NCBI GenBank assembly: GCA_009667805.1 | Contig: CM019067.1 | Location: 69,148,997-69,212,996 of the forward strand | Reading direction: 5' to 3' | Source: Leptobrachium leishanense | Taxonomy: Eukaryota > Chordata > Amphibia > Anura > Megophryidae | Length of the DNA: 64,000 bases | Part shown: positions 32,055 through 43,022 of the stretch, piece by piece | Position numbering within the stretch: position 1 is the first letter of the stretch | Layout: the number at the start of each line of letters is the position of its first letter | The notes under the pieces: generated by a model | Databases searched by the model: none | Told to the model about the DNA's origin: nothing | Seen by the model: the letters and a program-made list of their open reading frames with translations, nothing else | Translations under genes and position numbers: made by a program

Positions 32055-33680
32055 CAGTCAAGTCCAGAAATATTGGGACATCGACCCAATTCTAACATCT
32101 TTGGCTCTATACACCACCACATTGGAGTTGGAATGAAACAAACACAATGTGCTTTAACTGCAGACTGTCAGCTTTAATTAGAGGGTATGTACATCCAACT
32201 CAGGTGAACGGTGTAGGGTTTGCAGATGTGCCTCCCACTTGTTAAGGGACCAAAGGTAATTGGCTTCTCAGCTGTTCCATGGCCAGGTGTGTGATATTCC
32301 CTCATTATCCCAATTACAATGTGCAGATAAAAGGCCCAGAGTTAATTTCAAGTGTGCTATTTGCATTTGGAATCTGTTGCTGTCAACTCCCAAGTTGAGA
32401 TCCAAAGAGCTGTCACTATCAGTGAAGTAAGCAATCATTAGGCTGAAGAAACAAAACAAACCCATCAGAGAGATAGCAAGAACATTAGGCGGGGCCAAAA
32501 CAACTGTTTGGAACATTCTCAAAAAGAAGGAACGCGCCGGTGAGCTCAGCAACACCAAAAGACCCAGGAGACCACTGAAAACAACTGTGGTGGATGACTG
32601 AAGAATCTTTCCCTGGTGAAGAACACCCTTCACAACAGTTGGCCAGATCAAGAACACTCTCCAGGAGGTAGGTGTATGTGTGTCAAAGTCAACAATCAAG
32701 AGAAGACTTCACCAGAGTGAATACAGAGGGTTCACCACAAGATGTAAACCATTGGTGAGCCTCAAAACCAGGAAGGCCAGATTAGAGTTTGCCAAACAAC
32801 ACCTAACAAAGCCTTCACAGTTCTGGAACAAGATCCTATGGACAGATGAGACCAAGATCAACTTGTACCAGAGTGATGGGAAGAGAAGAGTATGGAGAAG
32901 GAAAGGAACTGCTCATGATCCTAAGCATACCACCTCATCAGTGAAGCATGATGGTGATAGTGTCATGGCGTGGGCATGTATGGCTGCCAATGGAACTGGT
33001 TCTCTTGTATTTATTGATGATGTGACTGCTGACAAAAGCAGCAGGATGAATTCTGAAGTGTTTTGGGCAATATTATCTGCTCACATTCAGTCAAATGCTG
33101 CAGAACTCATTGGACGGCGCTTCACAGTGCAGATGACAATGACTCAAGCATACTGCAAAATCAACCAAAGAGTTTTTGAAGGGACAGAAGTGGAATGTTA
33201 TGCAATGGCCAAGTCAATCACCTGACCTGAATCCCATTGAGCATGCATTTCACTTGCTGAAGACAAAACTGAAGGGAAAATGCCCCAAGAACAAACAGGA
33301 ACTGAAGACAGTTGCAGTAGAGGCCTGGCAGAGCATCACCAGGGATGAAACCCAGCGTCTGGTGATGTCTACGCGTTCCAGACTTCAGGCTGTGATTCAC
33401 TGCAAAGGATTTGCAACCAAGTATTAAGAAGGGAAAGTCTGATTTATGATTATTATTCTGTCCCATTACCTTTAGTCCCTTAACAAATGGGAGGCACATC
33501 TGCAAACTGCTGTAAGTCCTACACCGTTCACCTGAGTTGGATGTACATACCCTCAAATTAAAGCTGACAGTCTGCAGTTAAAGCACATTGTGTTTGTTTC
33601 ATTCCAGCTCCATTGTGCTGGTGTATAGAGCCAAAGATGTTAGAATTGTGTCGAAGGTCCAGAAATATTGGGACAGACTG
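32055..33680 (+). mobile_element. Tc1/mariner (Tc1-type) transposon, inactive, copy 1
   Basis: 1,626 bp between TA dinucleotides (32053-54, 33681-82). The ends share CAGTC and then CGAC(C/A)CAATTCTAACATC with TTTGGCTCTATACACCA. Encodes a single DD34E-type transposase, decayed. Length is normal for Tc1. Confidence 0.92.
32434..33427 (+). pseudogene. Tc1 transposase pseudogene
   Basis: An HTH-like N-terminus (KPIREIARTLGGAKTTVWNI) is readable from about 32450. Two in-frame TGA codons follow near 32598 and 32619, both plausible CGA-to-TGA changes. From 32680 the frame is open: the first catalytic Asp is in ILWTDETKIN. A one-base loss near 33134 shifts the frame at the second catalytic Asp (the DNDPKHT-type motif), and the last part resumes in another frame with SPDLNPIEH holding the catalytic Glu. 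It would cut and paste the element; this copy cannot. Confidence 0.88.
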
Positions 33681-33767
33681 TATATGTGTGTTTCATGCAG
33701 ATTTACTATAGAGTGGGCTGTTTTTTCCCCAGCTTAAAATACCAGAGCTTTAACTTTTACCTAACAC

Positions 33768-33905
33768 CACGGAGCTCAAACTCTGGCCTCCTAGATGCTT
33801 CTGAACTACAACTCCCATGATTCTCTGGCCATTTATTGCGTTCAAAGAGTTCAGGGAATTGTAGAAAATAAACCTATGGGGGCCAGAAATTGAGATTCCT
33901 GCTCT
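33768..33905. mobile_element. hAT-like MITE (CTCAAACTCTGGCC family)
   Basis: Ends GAGCTCAAACTCTGGCC and the inverse GGGGGCCAGAAATTGAGATT; centre GAACTACAACTCCCATGATT. Confidence 0.65.
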
Positions 33906-33929
33906 AGTTATTACTGTATAACCCTCATA

Positions 33930-34890
33930 CACACTCACATTCTCTCTAACTCACTTTCTAACTCGCACACTCACATTCTCTCTAACTCACTCTCTCACAT
34001 ACACACACATTCTCTCTCACACTCTCTCACACGCACTCCCATTCTCTCACTCACTCTCTAACTCACACACAGTCGCTCTCACACACACACTCTCACACAT
34101 TCTCACACACACACTCTCACACACACACTCTCTCACACACACTCTCTCACACACACACACACTCTCACACACACACTCTCACACACACACTCTCACACAC
34201 ACACTCTCTCACACACACACTCTCACACACACACTCTCACACACACACTCTCACACACACACTCTCTCACACACACACACTCTCTCACACACACTCTCTC
34301 ACACACACACACTCTCTCTCACACACACACTCTCTCACACACACACTCTCTCTCACACACACACTCTCTCACACACACACTCTCACACACACACTCTCTC
34401 ACATACATTCTCACTCTAGCTCTCACACTCTAGCTCTCACACTCTAGCTCTCACACTCTAGCTCTCACACTCTAGCTCTCACACTCTAGCTCTCACACTC
34501 TAGCTCTCACACTAGCTCTCACACTAGCTCTCACACTCTAGCTCTCACACTAGCTCTCACACTCTAGCTCTCACACTAGCTCTCACACTCTAGCTCTCAC
34601 ACTAGCTCTCACACTCTAGCTCTCACACTAGCTCACACTCTAGCTCTCACACTCTAGCTCTCACACTCTAGCTCTCACTCACACTCATTCTCTCTAACTC
34701 TCACTCACACTCATTCTCTCTAACTCACTCTCTAACTCTCTCACACACATTCTCTCACACGCACTCCCATTCTCTCACTCACACTCTAACTCACACTCAA
34801 ACAGTCACTCTCACTCTCTCACACACACACTCCCTCACACACACACTCTCGCACATACATTCTCACTCACTCTAGCTCTCACACTCTCTC
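33930..34890. repeat. Compound microsatellite/minisatellite (CA/CT)n and 14-bp TCTAGC units
   Basis: About 960 bp. Mixed CTCTCACACACACA blocks to about 34405, then about 20 copies of TCTAGCTCTCACAC, some shortened by 3 bases (34410-34670), then mixed CTCTAACTCACTC words. No coding potential; strongly strand-asymmetric pyrimidine-rich DNA. Confidence 0.95.
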
Positions 34891-34905
34891 TCTCCCTCCT
34901 TTAAA

Positions 34906-35060
34906 GCCGGGATCTCAAACTCTGGTGTGTCTCCCCCCCCCCCCCAGATGTTTCTGAACTACAACTCCCATGATTCTCTGACCATCTATTGCATTGTAAG
35001 AATTCTGAGAATTGTAGGCAACAAACACCTGGGGGGATGCAGATTGAGATCCCTGCTTTA
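34906..35060. mobile_element. hAT-like MITE (CTCAAACTCTGG family)
   Basis: Ends GCCGGGATCTCAAACTC and the inverse GATTGAGATCCCTGC, with TTTAAA on both sides; centre GAACTACAACTCCCATGATT. A C14 run lies near 34932-34945. Confidence 0.7.
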
Positions 35061-35960
35061 AACTTTTCTGTTGTAATCACAGATGTCACCTGCGTTCCTT
35101 TTACAAAAAAAATCCCATAATTGATAAAAACATGGGAAAAAAAACACTTAACCCTCAATTACTCGTTTTCAAGGAAATAACCCTATTAGTCGCATACTCC
35201 TTAATCTCAATTTGGACGGCATCATTCCTGATCTGTATCGGCTCTAGATCCTCCAGCAGATGGTCCAGATCCAAGTTTATCTTCTCACCCCGATGTGCAT
35301 GATTTTAATCCAAGACGGGCCAGGTTGAGGATGAAAGATCAAAGGCTAATTTTCCACATACATACATACATATATATATTTTATTTTGAAAGCAAAATGC
35401 TTGTTTTTCTAAACTCAAGCCATAAGTGGTATAAGACTTCAGGGTGTTGAATAATCCTTTAATTTACACCCCTATTGCATGTTGTTCTCTGCTCGGGGAT
35501 CAAAAGCGAAGCATAAAGCAGGACTTTGATCCGTTCTTGTTAAAATGTACATTCTGGTGCAAGATGGGAAAAGTAATTGACGTTCATGTCCCTGCGCGGC
35601 GTTTAGCTGCATGAAAAACGCGTTTTGATCATTGAATAGTGCAGTGAAGATGTCCTTTACATGAGGTGGGAGATGAAAGACGGCGGTGTAAAGAAATGAT
35701 CCCCTCTCTAAAATATCAGACATAACTTTCATCGGCTTTGCGCTTTCCACACATCACTCACGCCGCGCGCAGGCAGGAAAGGCAGCTCATGCCAAACTTA
35801 CAGGTCGAAAGTCAGGCTCTGCTTTCCATGAATGTATCGAAGTCATAAGACGCTATCCCACCCTGATACAACATTCACTGTATCCTCCAGCACCCAACAA
35901 AAATGTACGGTCATCCATACGCGCACATTCTCACTTAGAGGGACATTCTGGACACCGTGA
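35061..35960. other. Unassigned non-coding DNA
   Basis: A 92-codon minus frame (35472-35750) without recognised domain or splice context; (TA)-rich tract near 35360. Confidence 0.35.
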
Positions 35961-35964
35961 CTAT

Positions 35965-36147
35965 CAGGGTTATTCAGAGAAAGGTGAAACTCCTAGAGAA
36001 CCTTTGGAGAAGTGAAAATTCTAGGTCAAAATAGCCAAACCAGAAAAATTCTCCCATTTGTCTCCTTTTCCAAATCAGCTACTTTGACCTAGAATTTTCA
36101 CTTCTCCAAAAGTTCTCCAGAGTTTCACCTTTCTCTGAATAACCCTG
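35965..36147. mobile_element. Palindromic MITE (CAGGGTTATTC family), complete copy
   Basis: 183 bp, TAT on both sides. Shares TTCTAGGTCAAAATAGCCAA with the copy at 30940, but its arms carry CTCCTAGAGAACCTTTGGAG in place of the GGAGGAGAATGACTGG segment. Confidence 0.85.
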
Positions 36148-36271
36148 TATATTAATGTAATTATGTAGTAAGGGTTAGCAGCGTGTCCCTGGTGGTAGCC
36201 TTACCCATTGATAGAGCAGAATGACCAGACGCGTTCAATGATCTAGTCATGGCGTCCTCAGCATTACATTC

Positions 36272-36448
36272 ACCAGGGTTTCCCAAACCTCAGGACCCGC
36301 TGACAGACCAGGTTTGCGGATATCTGAAGCACAGGTGATATAATTTGCTGCTCAGTGATTGCAGGATTCAGTCTGCATTTCCCCAAGGTGATCCTTAAAA
36401 CCTGGCCTGATAGGAGGACTTGAGGACCAGGATTTGGAAACCATGACC
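36272..36448. mobile_element. hAT-like MITE, CAGTGTTTCCCAA family, copy 2
   Basis: Ends CAGGGTTTCCCAAACCTC and GGATTTGGAAACCATG; same central TGCTGCTCAGTGATTGCAGG. Confidence 0.7.
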
Positions 36449-36880
36449 TATACAAAATTTGTTGTTCAGGTTTTTTTCATGCAACAAGTTCATTTTAAGC
36501 AATTGTAACGATTTTCTTTAAAAAAAATAAAACGTCAGTCTAAATACACGGAGAAATCTAGTGACTTGTTGAAGGTTTCTACCCTTTATTACTATATTCA
36601 GGATTAAGTAATCAAAATAACAAACAATTAAGGAATTTATTAACAAAAATCCCCGTTCCCTTTATCCCCATGATTTGTACTGTGTTCAGTGAACTCTTAC
36701 AAAACCAAGAAGTGAGACAGCCAATCAGAAAGCGCTCAATGCTAAAGGAGAGAATATAAAGCTTGGATTGCCGGGTATTGACTGATAGCCACAGCCTAGG
36801 ACATACTGTACTTATGGTGGTTTCTTTAGGCAGAGGTACACAGCTTGCATAAAGAACTGGGATTTGAGGGGAAAAGAGAA
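36449..36880. other. Unassigned non-coding DNA
   Basis: No gene or recognised repeat. Confidence 0.3.
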
Positions 36881-36884
36881 CAGG

Positions 36885-37586
36885 GAGGAATAGGGGGGCG
36901 CAGAGAACGATGGAGGTGCACAAGCAAGAAGGGGGAAGAATAGGGGGGCACAGAATGATGGAGGTGCACAAGCAAGAATGGGGAGGAATAGGGGGGCACA
37001 GAGAAAGATGGAGGTGCACAAGCAAGAATGGGGAGGAATAGGGGGGCACAGAGAAATATGGAGGTGCACAAGCAAGAATGGGGAGGAATAGGGGGGCATA
37101 TAGAAAGATGGAGGTGCACAAGCAAGAATGGGGAGGAATAGGGGGCACCAGAGAAAGATGGAGGTGCACAAGCAAGAATGGGGAGGAATAGGGGGGCATA
37201 TAGAAAGATGGAGGTGCACAAGCAAGAATGGGGAGGAATAGGGGGCACCAGAGAAAGATGGAGGTGCACAAGCAAGAATGGGGAGGAATAGGGGGGCATA
37301 TAGAAAGATGGAGGTGCACAAGCAAGAATTGGGAGGAATAGGGGGCACAGAGAAAGATGGAGGTGCACAAGCAAGAATGGGGAGGAATAGGGGGGCACAG
37401 AGAAAGATGGAGGTGCACAAGCAAGAATGGGGAGGAATAGGGGGGCATATAGAAAGATGGAGGTGCACAAGCAAGAATGGGGAGGAATAGGGGGCACAGA
37501 GAAAGATGGAGGTGCACAAGCAAGAATGGGGAGGAATAGGGGGCACAGAGAAAGATGGAGGTGCACAAGCAAGAATGGGGAGGAAC
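36885..37586. repeat. 50-bp minisatellite (about 14 units)
   Basis: Unit: GGAGGTGCACAAGCAAGAAT, then GGGGAGGAATAGGGGGGCAC, then AGAGAAAGAT. Variants with CATATAGAAAGAT and CACCAGAGAAAGAT alternate between 37090 and 37320, a 101-bp higher-order unit. The 270-318 codon minus frames are repeat translations. G-rich on +. Confidence 0.93.
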
Positions 37587-38110
37587 AGGGAAGCCACATG
37601 CAGGTAAGTTGGTAGTTCAGAGAAAGGCACAGCACAAGGAATGAAGGTGGCGCTAATGGCATGGAGAGAGCACGGGTAATAGGTTGGGGGGCAAGGAGGT
37701 AAATGCCATTGGGGGTCACTGTCAGATTGATTGTGTGGGTGTGCATAATTTCATTGTGTTGTGTGTGCAGTGTGCATGGAGTATTGTGTATGTACCGGTT
37801 TATGCAGTATGTCCGGTTTGTATGTAGTGTGCGGTGTGTATTGTGTATGTTCTTCTCTATAGTTGTATGTGCATTTTATGGTATCTAGTGTTGTGTAGTA
37901 AGTACTTTACCTTTTATATATCGGTCTGTATAGTCCTGAATCTCCTGATGGAGATGAGATTTTTCACGTTTCTCCTGTGTTGCCCTCCGTGTAACATGCG
38001 GAATCAAACACATTGAAGAGGTGATATTGTGTCTCTGCACACAGCTGCACCTCCTTTTTTTTTAATATATTGTTCCATTTATTTGATACCCAAGTGATTT
38101 AATGTTCTCG
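37587..38110. other. Unassigned non-coding DNA
   Basis: TG-rich tract at 37730-37870; no gene. Confidence 0.35.
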
Positions 38111-38187
38111 AACCCAGGACATACTTGAAAACGAGAGAAATCTCAATGTATCCTTCCTGGTAAAGTACTTTATAAATAAATAAATCT
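38111..38187 (+). mobile_element. tRNA-derived SINE, tail fragment
   Basis: Only the 3' part from AACCCAGGACATACTTGAAA to the tail GTACTTTATAAATAAATAAA. Confidence 0.75.
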
Positions 38188-39085
38188 CGTCTGTGAAGGG
38201 AGCTTTTGGGGATCAAAGTATGGGCCAGAGGTATTGGGAAGACATTTATATGGCGTGTAACGTTCTTCATGGTGATTGTACTTTGTATGATACTTTGCCG
38301 TTTCAAGACTTCTCTTTTTACAAAAAAGTAATTTATTGTCATATTACAGCTCCGGCAAATATCCCCAATAAAATCCATTTAAAAGCTCAGTTAATGATAC
38401 GGAGTGCCCAACTGAAGGTCTAATATGGGTTAATTTATTCAGAGCGTAAATCCAGGGAAATGTGTCAATATTCTACCACTTTCCTGGATTTTCCCATGGG
38501 TCTCTTTTTTTTTTTTCTCCTCCCTCTCTTGAAATTCAGGATTATAGTATCGGTCGACCTATCCCCCTGTGACGCGCTTGCTCTGGGGTTGATGTTTTGT
38601 TACAGATGAAATCTCCGTAAAGAGAAGCTAGAGCTTGTCCTGGACATTTCAGATCGCTCGATGCGGTCACACCGTACGTTTAATGCCGTTATAGGAAAAC
38701 AGCGATATCTTTACCCCGCTTCCCATCAAATGGTTTTGTACGCACAGAGCTTTTTCTTTAATTTGTCACAGCAAATGCAAATCATCCTTTTATAAAGTCA
38801 ATTCGCAGTCCTGGGATCATAACCATTACATTGATTTTTGGCAATCCGTATGTAGAAATCGGACGTTGGTTTCCATGACAATTGATCCTGGAATAAAGAT
38901 TTGTCCTGTATCTGTGTTTCTTTGCAATGTCTCACGATATGCACCGGATTTCGTGGTAATGGCATTTTAATATCCAGTATTTCTATAACTGTCTACATCA
39001 AGCGGCATGTTACCACATCTCCTGACCACATCACTACATAACATACCCAATACAGAACACGCAACTTTATTGTAAGGCCACACAT
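38188..39085. other. Unassigned non-coding DNA
   Basis: Short chance frames only (76 codons + and 99 codons on minus overlap at 38079-38423). Confidence 0.35.
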
Positions 39086-39087
39086 TA

Positions 39088-39690
39088 AGGGCCCTATTAC
39101 ATTCTTAACGCAAAAACGCACAGTAACCGCGTGAATTTGTGCGTCAAACGTTAACGTGCGTAAATTAAGCTGGTATTACAATCCTTGCGCATTTTTTCAT
39201 CCGTCAAAAAATAACACGCGTAAAACGGATGCACAAAAACGCACACGCAGTAACGTTGCGTGCAGAAATCGGTGGGCGGACTGTTTTTTTTCACGCGATT
39301 CAGCCAATCTGAATTAAGAACCACAATTGTCTCACGTTAAATTTTTGCACCTGTCAAAGTCAATCTGAACATATATGCTGCAGCAAAAAAAAAAACACTC
39401 ATGGGTATGTGTAGAATGTGTAACTATACTTTGCTGCGTATTTTTTTTTGGGCTGGTATATTTGGTTTTGGCCAGGTTGATAGAATTTGCCATTAACACC
39501 AGCTTTCCAGAATTACTAAAATTATGCGCGCACAGGCTGTGCATTACAAACTGCGTATAGATTGTAATACCATCCGCGTACCAGCGCACAAATGCATTTG
39601 CGCTCACAATGTTAAGTATAGGACGCGTGCAGTATGGATCGGCTTGGAGGACCACACAATGTAACATTTGTACTTTTAACACGTTACAAT
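39088..39690. mobile_element. MITE (GGGCCCTATTACATTC family), copy 1
   Basis: Starts GGGCCCTATTACATTCTTAA. It shares most of its length with the nested copy at 40150-41303: TGCAGCAA then A-runs, GGGTATGTGTAGAATGTGTA, CCATCCGCGTACCAGC and GCTCACAATGTTAAGTATAG. The right terminus is not preserved. Confidence 0.65.
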
Positions 39691-40084
39691 GGACATGGAT
39701 TATATCAATGTGGCCACACGCGCGTCCAAGTGGAAAGTACGTTCTATAAAATGTTTTCTATTCTGGATAGATAGATTATCAGTGGCTGATATGCAGCAAA
39801 TTATTGATATTGGTATTGGCCTTTTTATTTGCTGATAATTGGACAAGCTGGCTCACTGCAGCCGAGACACGTGGAACTCCACAGAACGGTGCTGATTCAG
39901 TGCCGATTTAGGGCTCCTCCCACAGCTGGCAGCCCTTGCTGTTCGGCTTCCCCTGCCCACTGACTGTATTGCACATGGGAGGGAAGCCAAATTTCTTTTG
40001 TCTTCACGCTCATCTGGCAGGGAATTCCCTGTACAGGAGATGCAGGGGTCTATTGGTCCCATGTATTTCTGGTACCAACAGCAG

Positions 40085-40149
40085 CGGTCAGCAGCCTTGG
40101 CCATCCAGATCTTATGGAACTACGTTTCCCATGAGTCTCTACCGACCTA
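40085..40149. mobile_element. Left half of a hAT-like MITE split by a nested element
   Basis: CCAGATCTTATGGAACTACG then TTTCCCATGAG is the left arm of the palindromic family at 26590; its right arm is at 41301-41352. Confidence 0.65.
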
Positions 40150-41303
40150 GGCCCTGCCCTATTACATTCTTCGCAACTTCGTTCGCGCAGCGCAAAAATT
40201 TTTGCGCGCATCGTCCAGCGTTATCGCGTGAAAATTAACGGTGGTATTACGATCCGAACGCATTTTCTCATCCGTCCAAAAATAACATTCGTAAAAACGA
40301 CACGCAAAATGAAGAGTATAAGGCTAGGGTCAGACGAACGCATTTTTCACGTTGTCCGTGAAAAAGTGCGGTCGAACGAACGTACGTATTTTTCCCCGGA
40401 ATACGCGATAGCGGTCATACGATGCGCCTTTTCGTCCGTGATTTTGTACGGATCATCAATAAAACACTTTTTGAGTCTGGACGTTATGTTAGCCGGACAT
40501 TAGCAGCGTCTGACGTCTCCTAATCACGCAAACACGCCGCTATCGGACGCAGCGCACTCTGTACGTCAGTAGTAGCAGTTTGACGTTTTCGAAAAAATGC
40601 GTTCGTTTGCCACTTGCGTTGCACGGACGAACATTCGTGCGGCCGTTCATCGTATGTTCCCCGGCATTGGACGTCATTTGCTGCTAGTACGGCCGTGGTT
40701 TCGTGCGGCTAAACGCACGTTAAAACTGTGCTAGTCTGACCCTAGCCTTACGCGTGCAGTAACGTAGCGCACGTAAATCAGTGTGCGGACTGTTTTTTCG
40801 CGGGATTCAGCCAATCAGAATTAAGAACCTTAATTGACATCAATTTACCTTAATTGACTCACTTAGATTTACTTTGACAGGTTCAAAAACTTGAGTATAT
40901 ATGCTGCAGCAATAAAAAAAACGCGCACGAATTCACAATTGTTTTGTGGGTATGTGTAGAATGTGTAACTATACTGTGCTGTATTTTTTTTTTTTTTGTG
41001 CTTTTGTTTCGGTCAGAACGTTCCGATTTGCAGTTACCTCCAGCTTTTCAAAGACGTTAAAATTATGCGCGCAAACGTCGTTTGTAAAAAGATGCGCATC
41101 GATTGTAATGCCATCCGCGTACCAGCACACGAACGAATTTGCGCTCACAATGTTAAGTATAGGATGCGCACAGTTCATCACGCTCGCGCAGGTCCATCCG
41201 AATTAAACGATAATGCGCATTGTTTGTGCGAACATTGTAATATGACGTTCAGTGCAAATGGTTTTTCCCCTCGCGCAAATGAATGTAATAGGTTCCCTAA
41301 TGA
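40150..41303. mobile_element. MITE (GGGCCCTATTACATTC family), copy 2, itself interrupted
   Basis: Left end GGCCCTGCCCTATTACATTC; right end, inverted, GGAACCTATTACATTC. CTA on both sides (…GACCTA / CTAATG…). About 725 bp of its own sequence once the 428-bp insert is removed. Several GCGC- and CGCA-rich words and no transposase. A 3-bp duplication suggests the Harbinger type. Confidence 0.65.
40321..40748 (-). mobile_element. 428-bp MITE (AGGCTAGGGTCAGAC family), copy 2, nested
   Basis: Reverse complement of 28956-29382, with TA on both sides, inserted inside the MITE of 40150-41303. Confidence 0.85.
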
Positions 41304-41352
41304 GTAGCTGAACATCATGGCAAATGTAATTCCAAAACATCTGCAGATGTTT
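41304..41352. mobile_element. Right half of the split hAT-like MITE
   Basis: ATGAGTAGCTGAACATCATG then GTAATTCCAAAACATCTGCAG completes the palindrome begun at 40085. Confidence 0.6.
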
Positions 41353-41496
41353 CTTCCTAAACCATTTCCTTTAGATCCCGCTCGGGGTATATGTATGTTG
41401 TCAGGCTTCGGGTGCTGATCATTTCACATCGTCGTGTTCACATTTTCTTATATTGTGTTTGCAAATCATGTAACCAGTATTTTTCTCTCTTCGTAG

Positions 41497-41641
41497 GAAT
41501 TACCTGAAGGGAACCCGCGTGCGACTGAGACTGGTTGATCTGGAGCTCACCTCGCGGTTTCTAGGAGCCGCTACGGACACAACTTTGCTGGAAGCGGACG
41601 CGGTGTTATTGGGGCTCATGGATAAGACGGAGCAGAAATGA
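41497..41641 (+). CDS. Putative terminal coding exon of an unidentified host gene
   Basis: A 145-bp segment preceded by a strong acceptor (TTTTTCTCTCTTCGTAG) and open from the splice to TGA at 41639. The first base completes a codon split by the intron; 47 residues follow, starting [20 protein letters not shown] and ending [11 protein letters not shown]. Codon use is GC-rich at third positions (CTG, GTG, CTC, GCG) against AT-rich surroundings, and the segment matches none of the repeats here. The alternating [10 protein letters not shown] run looks like a beta-strand, followed by a probable helix ([12 protein letters not shown]). I do not recognise the protein. No upstream exon could be supported in this window, so introns are long or the previous exons lie outside. 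It could be a chance frame, but acceptor, stop and composition together argue for a real exon. Confidence 0.6.
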
Positions 41642-42265
41642 AGAAAACTCTCCACTGCGAACAGAAAAGGAATTGCACGTGTTATGGCTCTAATGTCGTC
41701 TGAACACTTTTATTATGTCATCTATTCCATGAAACATATTTGATATAACCTCACAGGCTTCTTTTTTTTATTTTTTTATTCCACTTGAATTTTTTCACAA
41801 AAAAATGTACCCTTGTATTTGTTTTTCTGCAGTTGTTGGTTATTGTCTACATGTTCCATATTAATTATTTCAACATCATGTGACTTCTTATTCTTTATTT
41901 ATAAAGCGCCAGCATATTCCGCAGCGCTGTACAATAAGCACAGTACAGACAGGGTTACAATACATTGAACAACATTTGACAAACAGTACAGGAGGAGATG
42001 AGGGCCCTATTCCCGTAGGAACTCACAAACTTTATGATTATTCCTGGAAGGATAGATGATGTAATGCAGTGTTTGTCTCCAGCCTAACAAGGATTCTTTG
42101 TTAGTAGAAACAAAATTATAAGAATTCTAAGTAACCAGAACACGTCTTCTGTATCTCCCCCCCCCTTCCCCCCTTCAGCTACACATCAATGGATTAACAT
42201 CAGTGTTTTATTATAAATGAATTCAATGTGATTTTTACAAAACCTTTTTATTAAACCCCTAGGAC
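41642..42265 (+). other. Probable 3' UTR with possible poly(A) signal
   Basis: Follows the TGA without an open frame. The first plausible signal is ATTAAA at 42250-42255; no AATAAA occurs earlier on +. It would include an inverted L2 3' end at 41888. Inference, dependent on the exon call. Confidence 0.35.
41888..42035 (-). mobile_element. L2-type LINE 3' end fragment
   Basis: On minus it ends CAGCGCTGCGGAATATGCTG then GCGCTTTATAAATAAAG, matching the 3' UTR of the copy at 57200-57350 closely. Confidence 0.85.
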
Positions 42266-42266
42266 C

Positions 42267-42361
42267 AGATTACAAGCCTGGTGTAAACCTAACAGCCATT
42301 AAAGTCTACGGGGCTACTACATTTATCAGATCTCTGGTTAAGTTTACACCAGGCTGGGAAT
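42267..42361. repeat. Short foldback (about 95 bp)
   Basis: GATTACAAGCCTGGTGTAAAC at the left and the inverse GTTTACACCAGGCTGGGAATC at the right; likely a tiny MITE. Confidence 0.6.
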
Positions 42362-42470
42362 CTCACCTTTGTTTTTTTTTTATGTGGGGTTTGTGTTACA
42401 AGTGATACAATTTGTTCAGTTCACCTTTACATTTCAGACGGTATTCAAAGTCCAGTTGTAATGATTACAT

Positions 42471-42745
42471 TAATATCCTTTATTTATATAGCGCCACATC
42501 TTCCGCAGCGCTTTACTAGACCAGTGTCCAAGGGGTTGATACATTAGAATACCACACATGGATGATAACATGCTTCTGGGGGGGGGGGGGTCCCTGTTCC
42601 CAGTTCCCAAGGGAATTTACAATCTATGAGATGCACCTACCTCACAAAATACTTGTACATCTATATCGTTAGGTGTCTTGCCAAAGGACACTCAGTGGTG
42701 GCGTCTTCTGAGTGGGATCAAGTCGGTTTTCCATGATTGTAGAGC
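42471..42745 (-). mobile_element. SINE core with L2-like 3' tail
   Basis: On minus: a SINE core remnant (TGTCCTTTGGCAAGACACCT), then a stretch typical of L2 3' UTRs (AGATTGTAAATTCCCTTGG), ending GCGCTATATAAATAAAGG. Either an L2 fragment next to a SINE or a SINE that uses the L2 tail. A G13 run lies at 42579-42591. Confidence 0.55.
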
Positions 42746-42899
42746 AGCGACCTGGTGGTTAGGTTGAACTCGCTTCTCGTAAAGCTGAGACTTGCTTCTC
42801 CACAGTTGAATTGGAGGGATGTGCTGAACAGGATTGTGATTTTCTTCTCCGTGGTTGAAGGCCAGAGATGTTACCACTGGACTCCACAGCCAATATTGT

Positions 42900-43022
42900 G
42901 TGGTAGGCAAGTATGTACCTTTTAGGTGTCTTGCCCAAGGACACTTACTGGAGAGGTGCTCTGGCTGGGATTCGAACCTGGGTGTCCACAGCATTGATGT
43001 TATCTCTACTCCATCCAGCCGG
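42900..43022 (-). mobile_element. tRNA-derived SINE (V-SINE-like), fragment
   Basis: Head, B-box-like GGTTCGAATCCCAGC and core present; the tail is lost. Confidence 0.75.

Noticed and set aside
36612..37746. Cys/Pro-rich frames of 272-318 codons on minus
   Set aside because: Translations of the 50-bp minisatellite in three frames.
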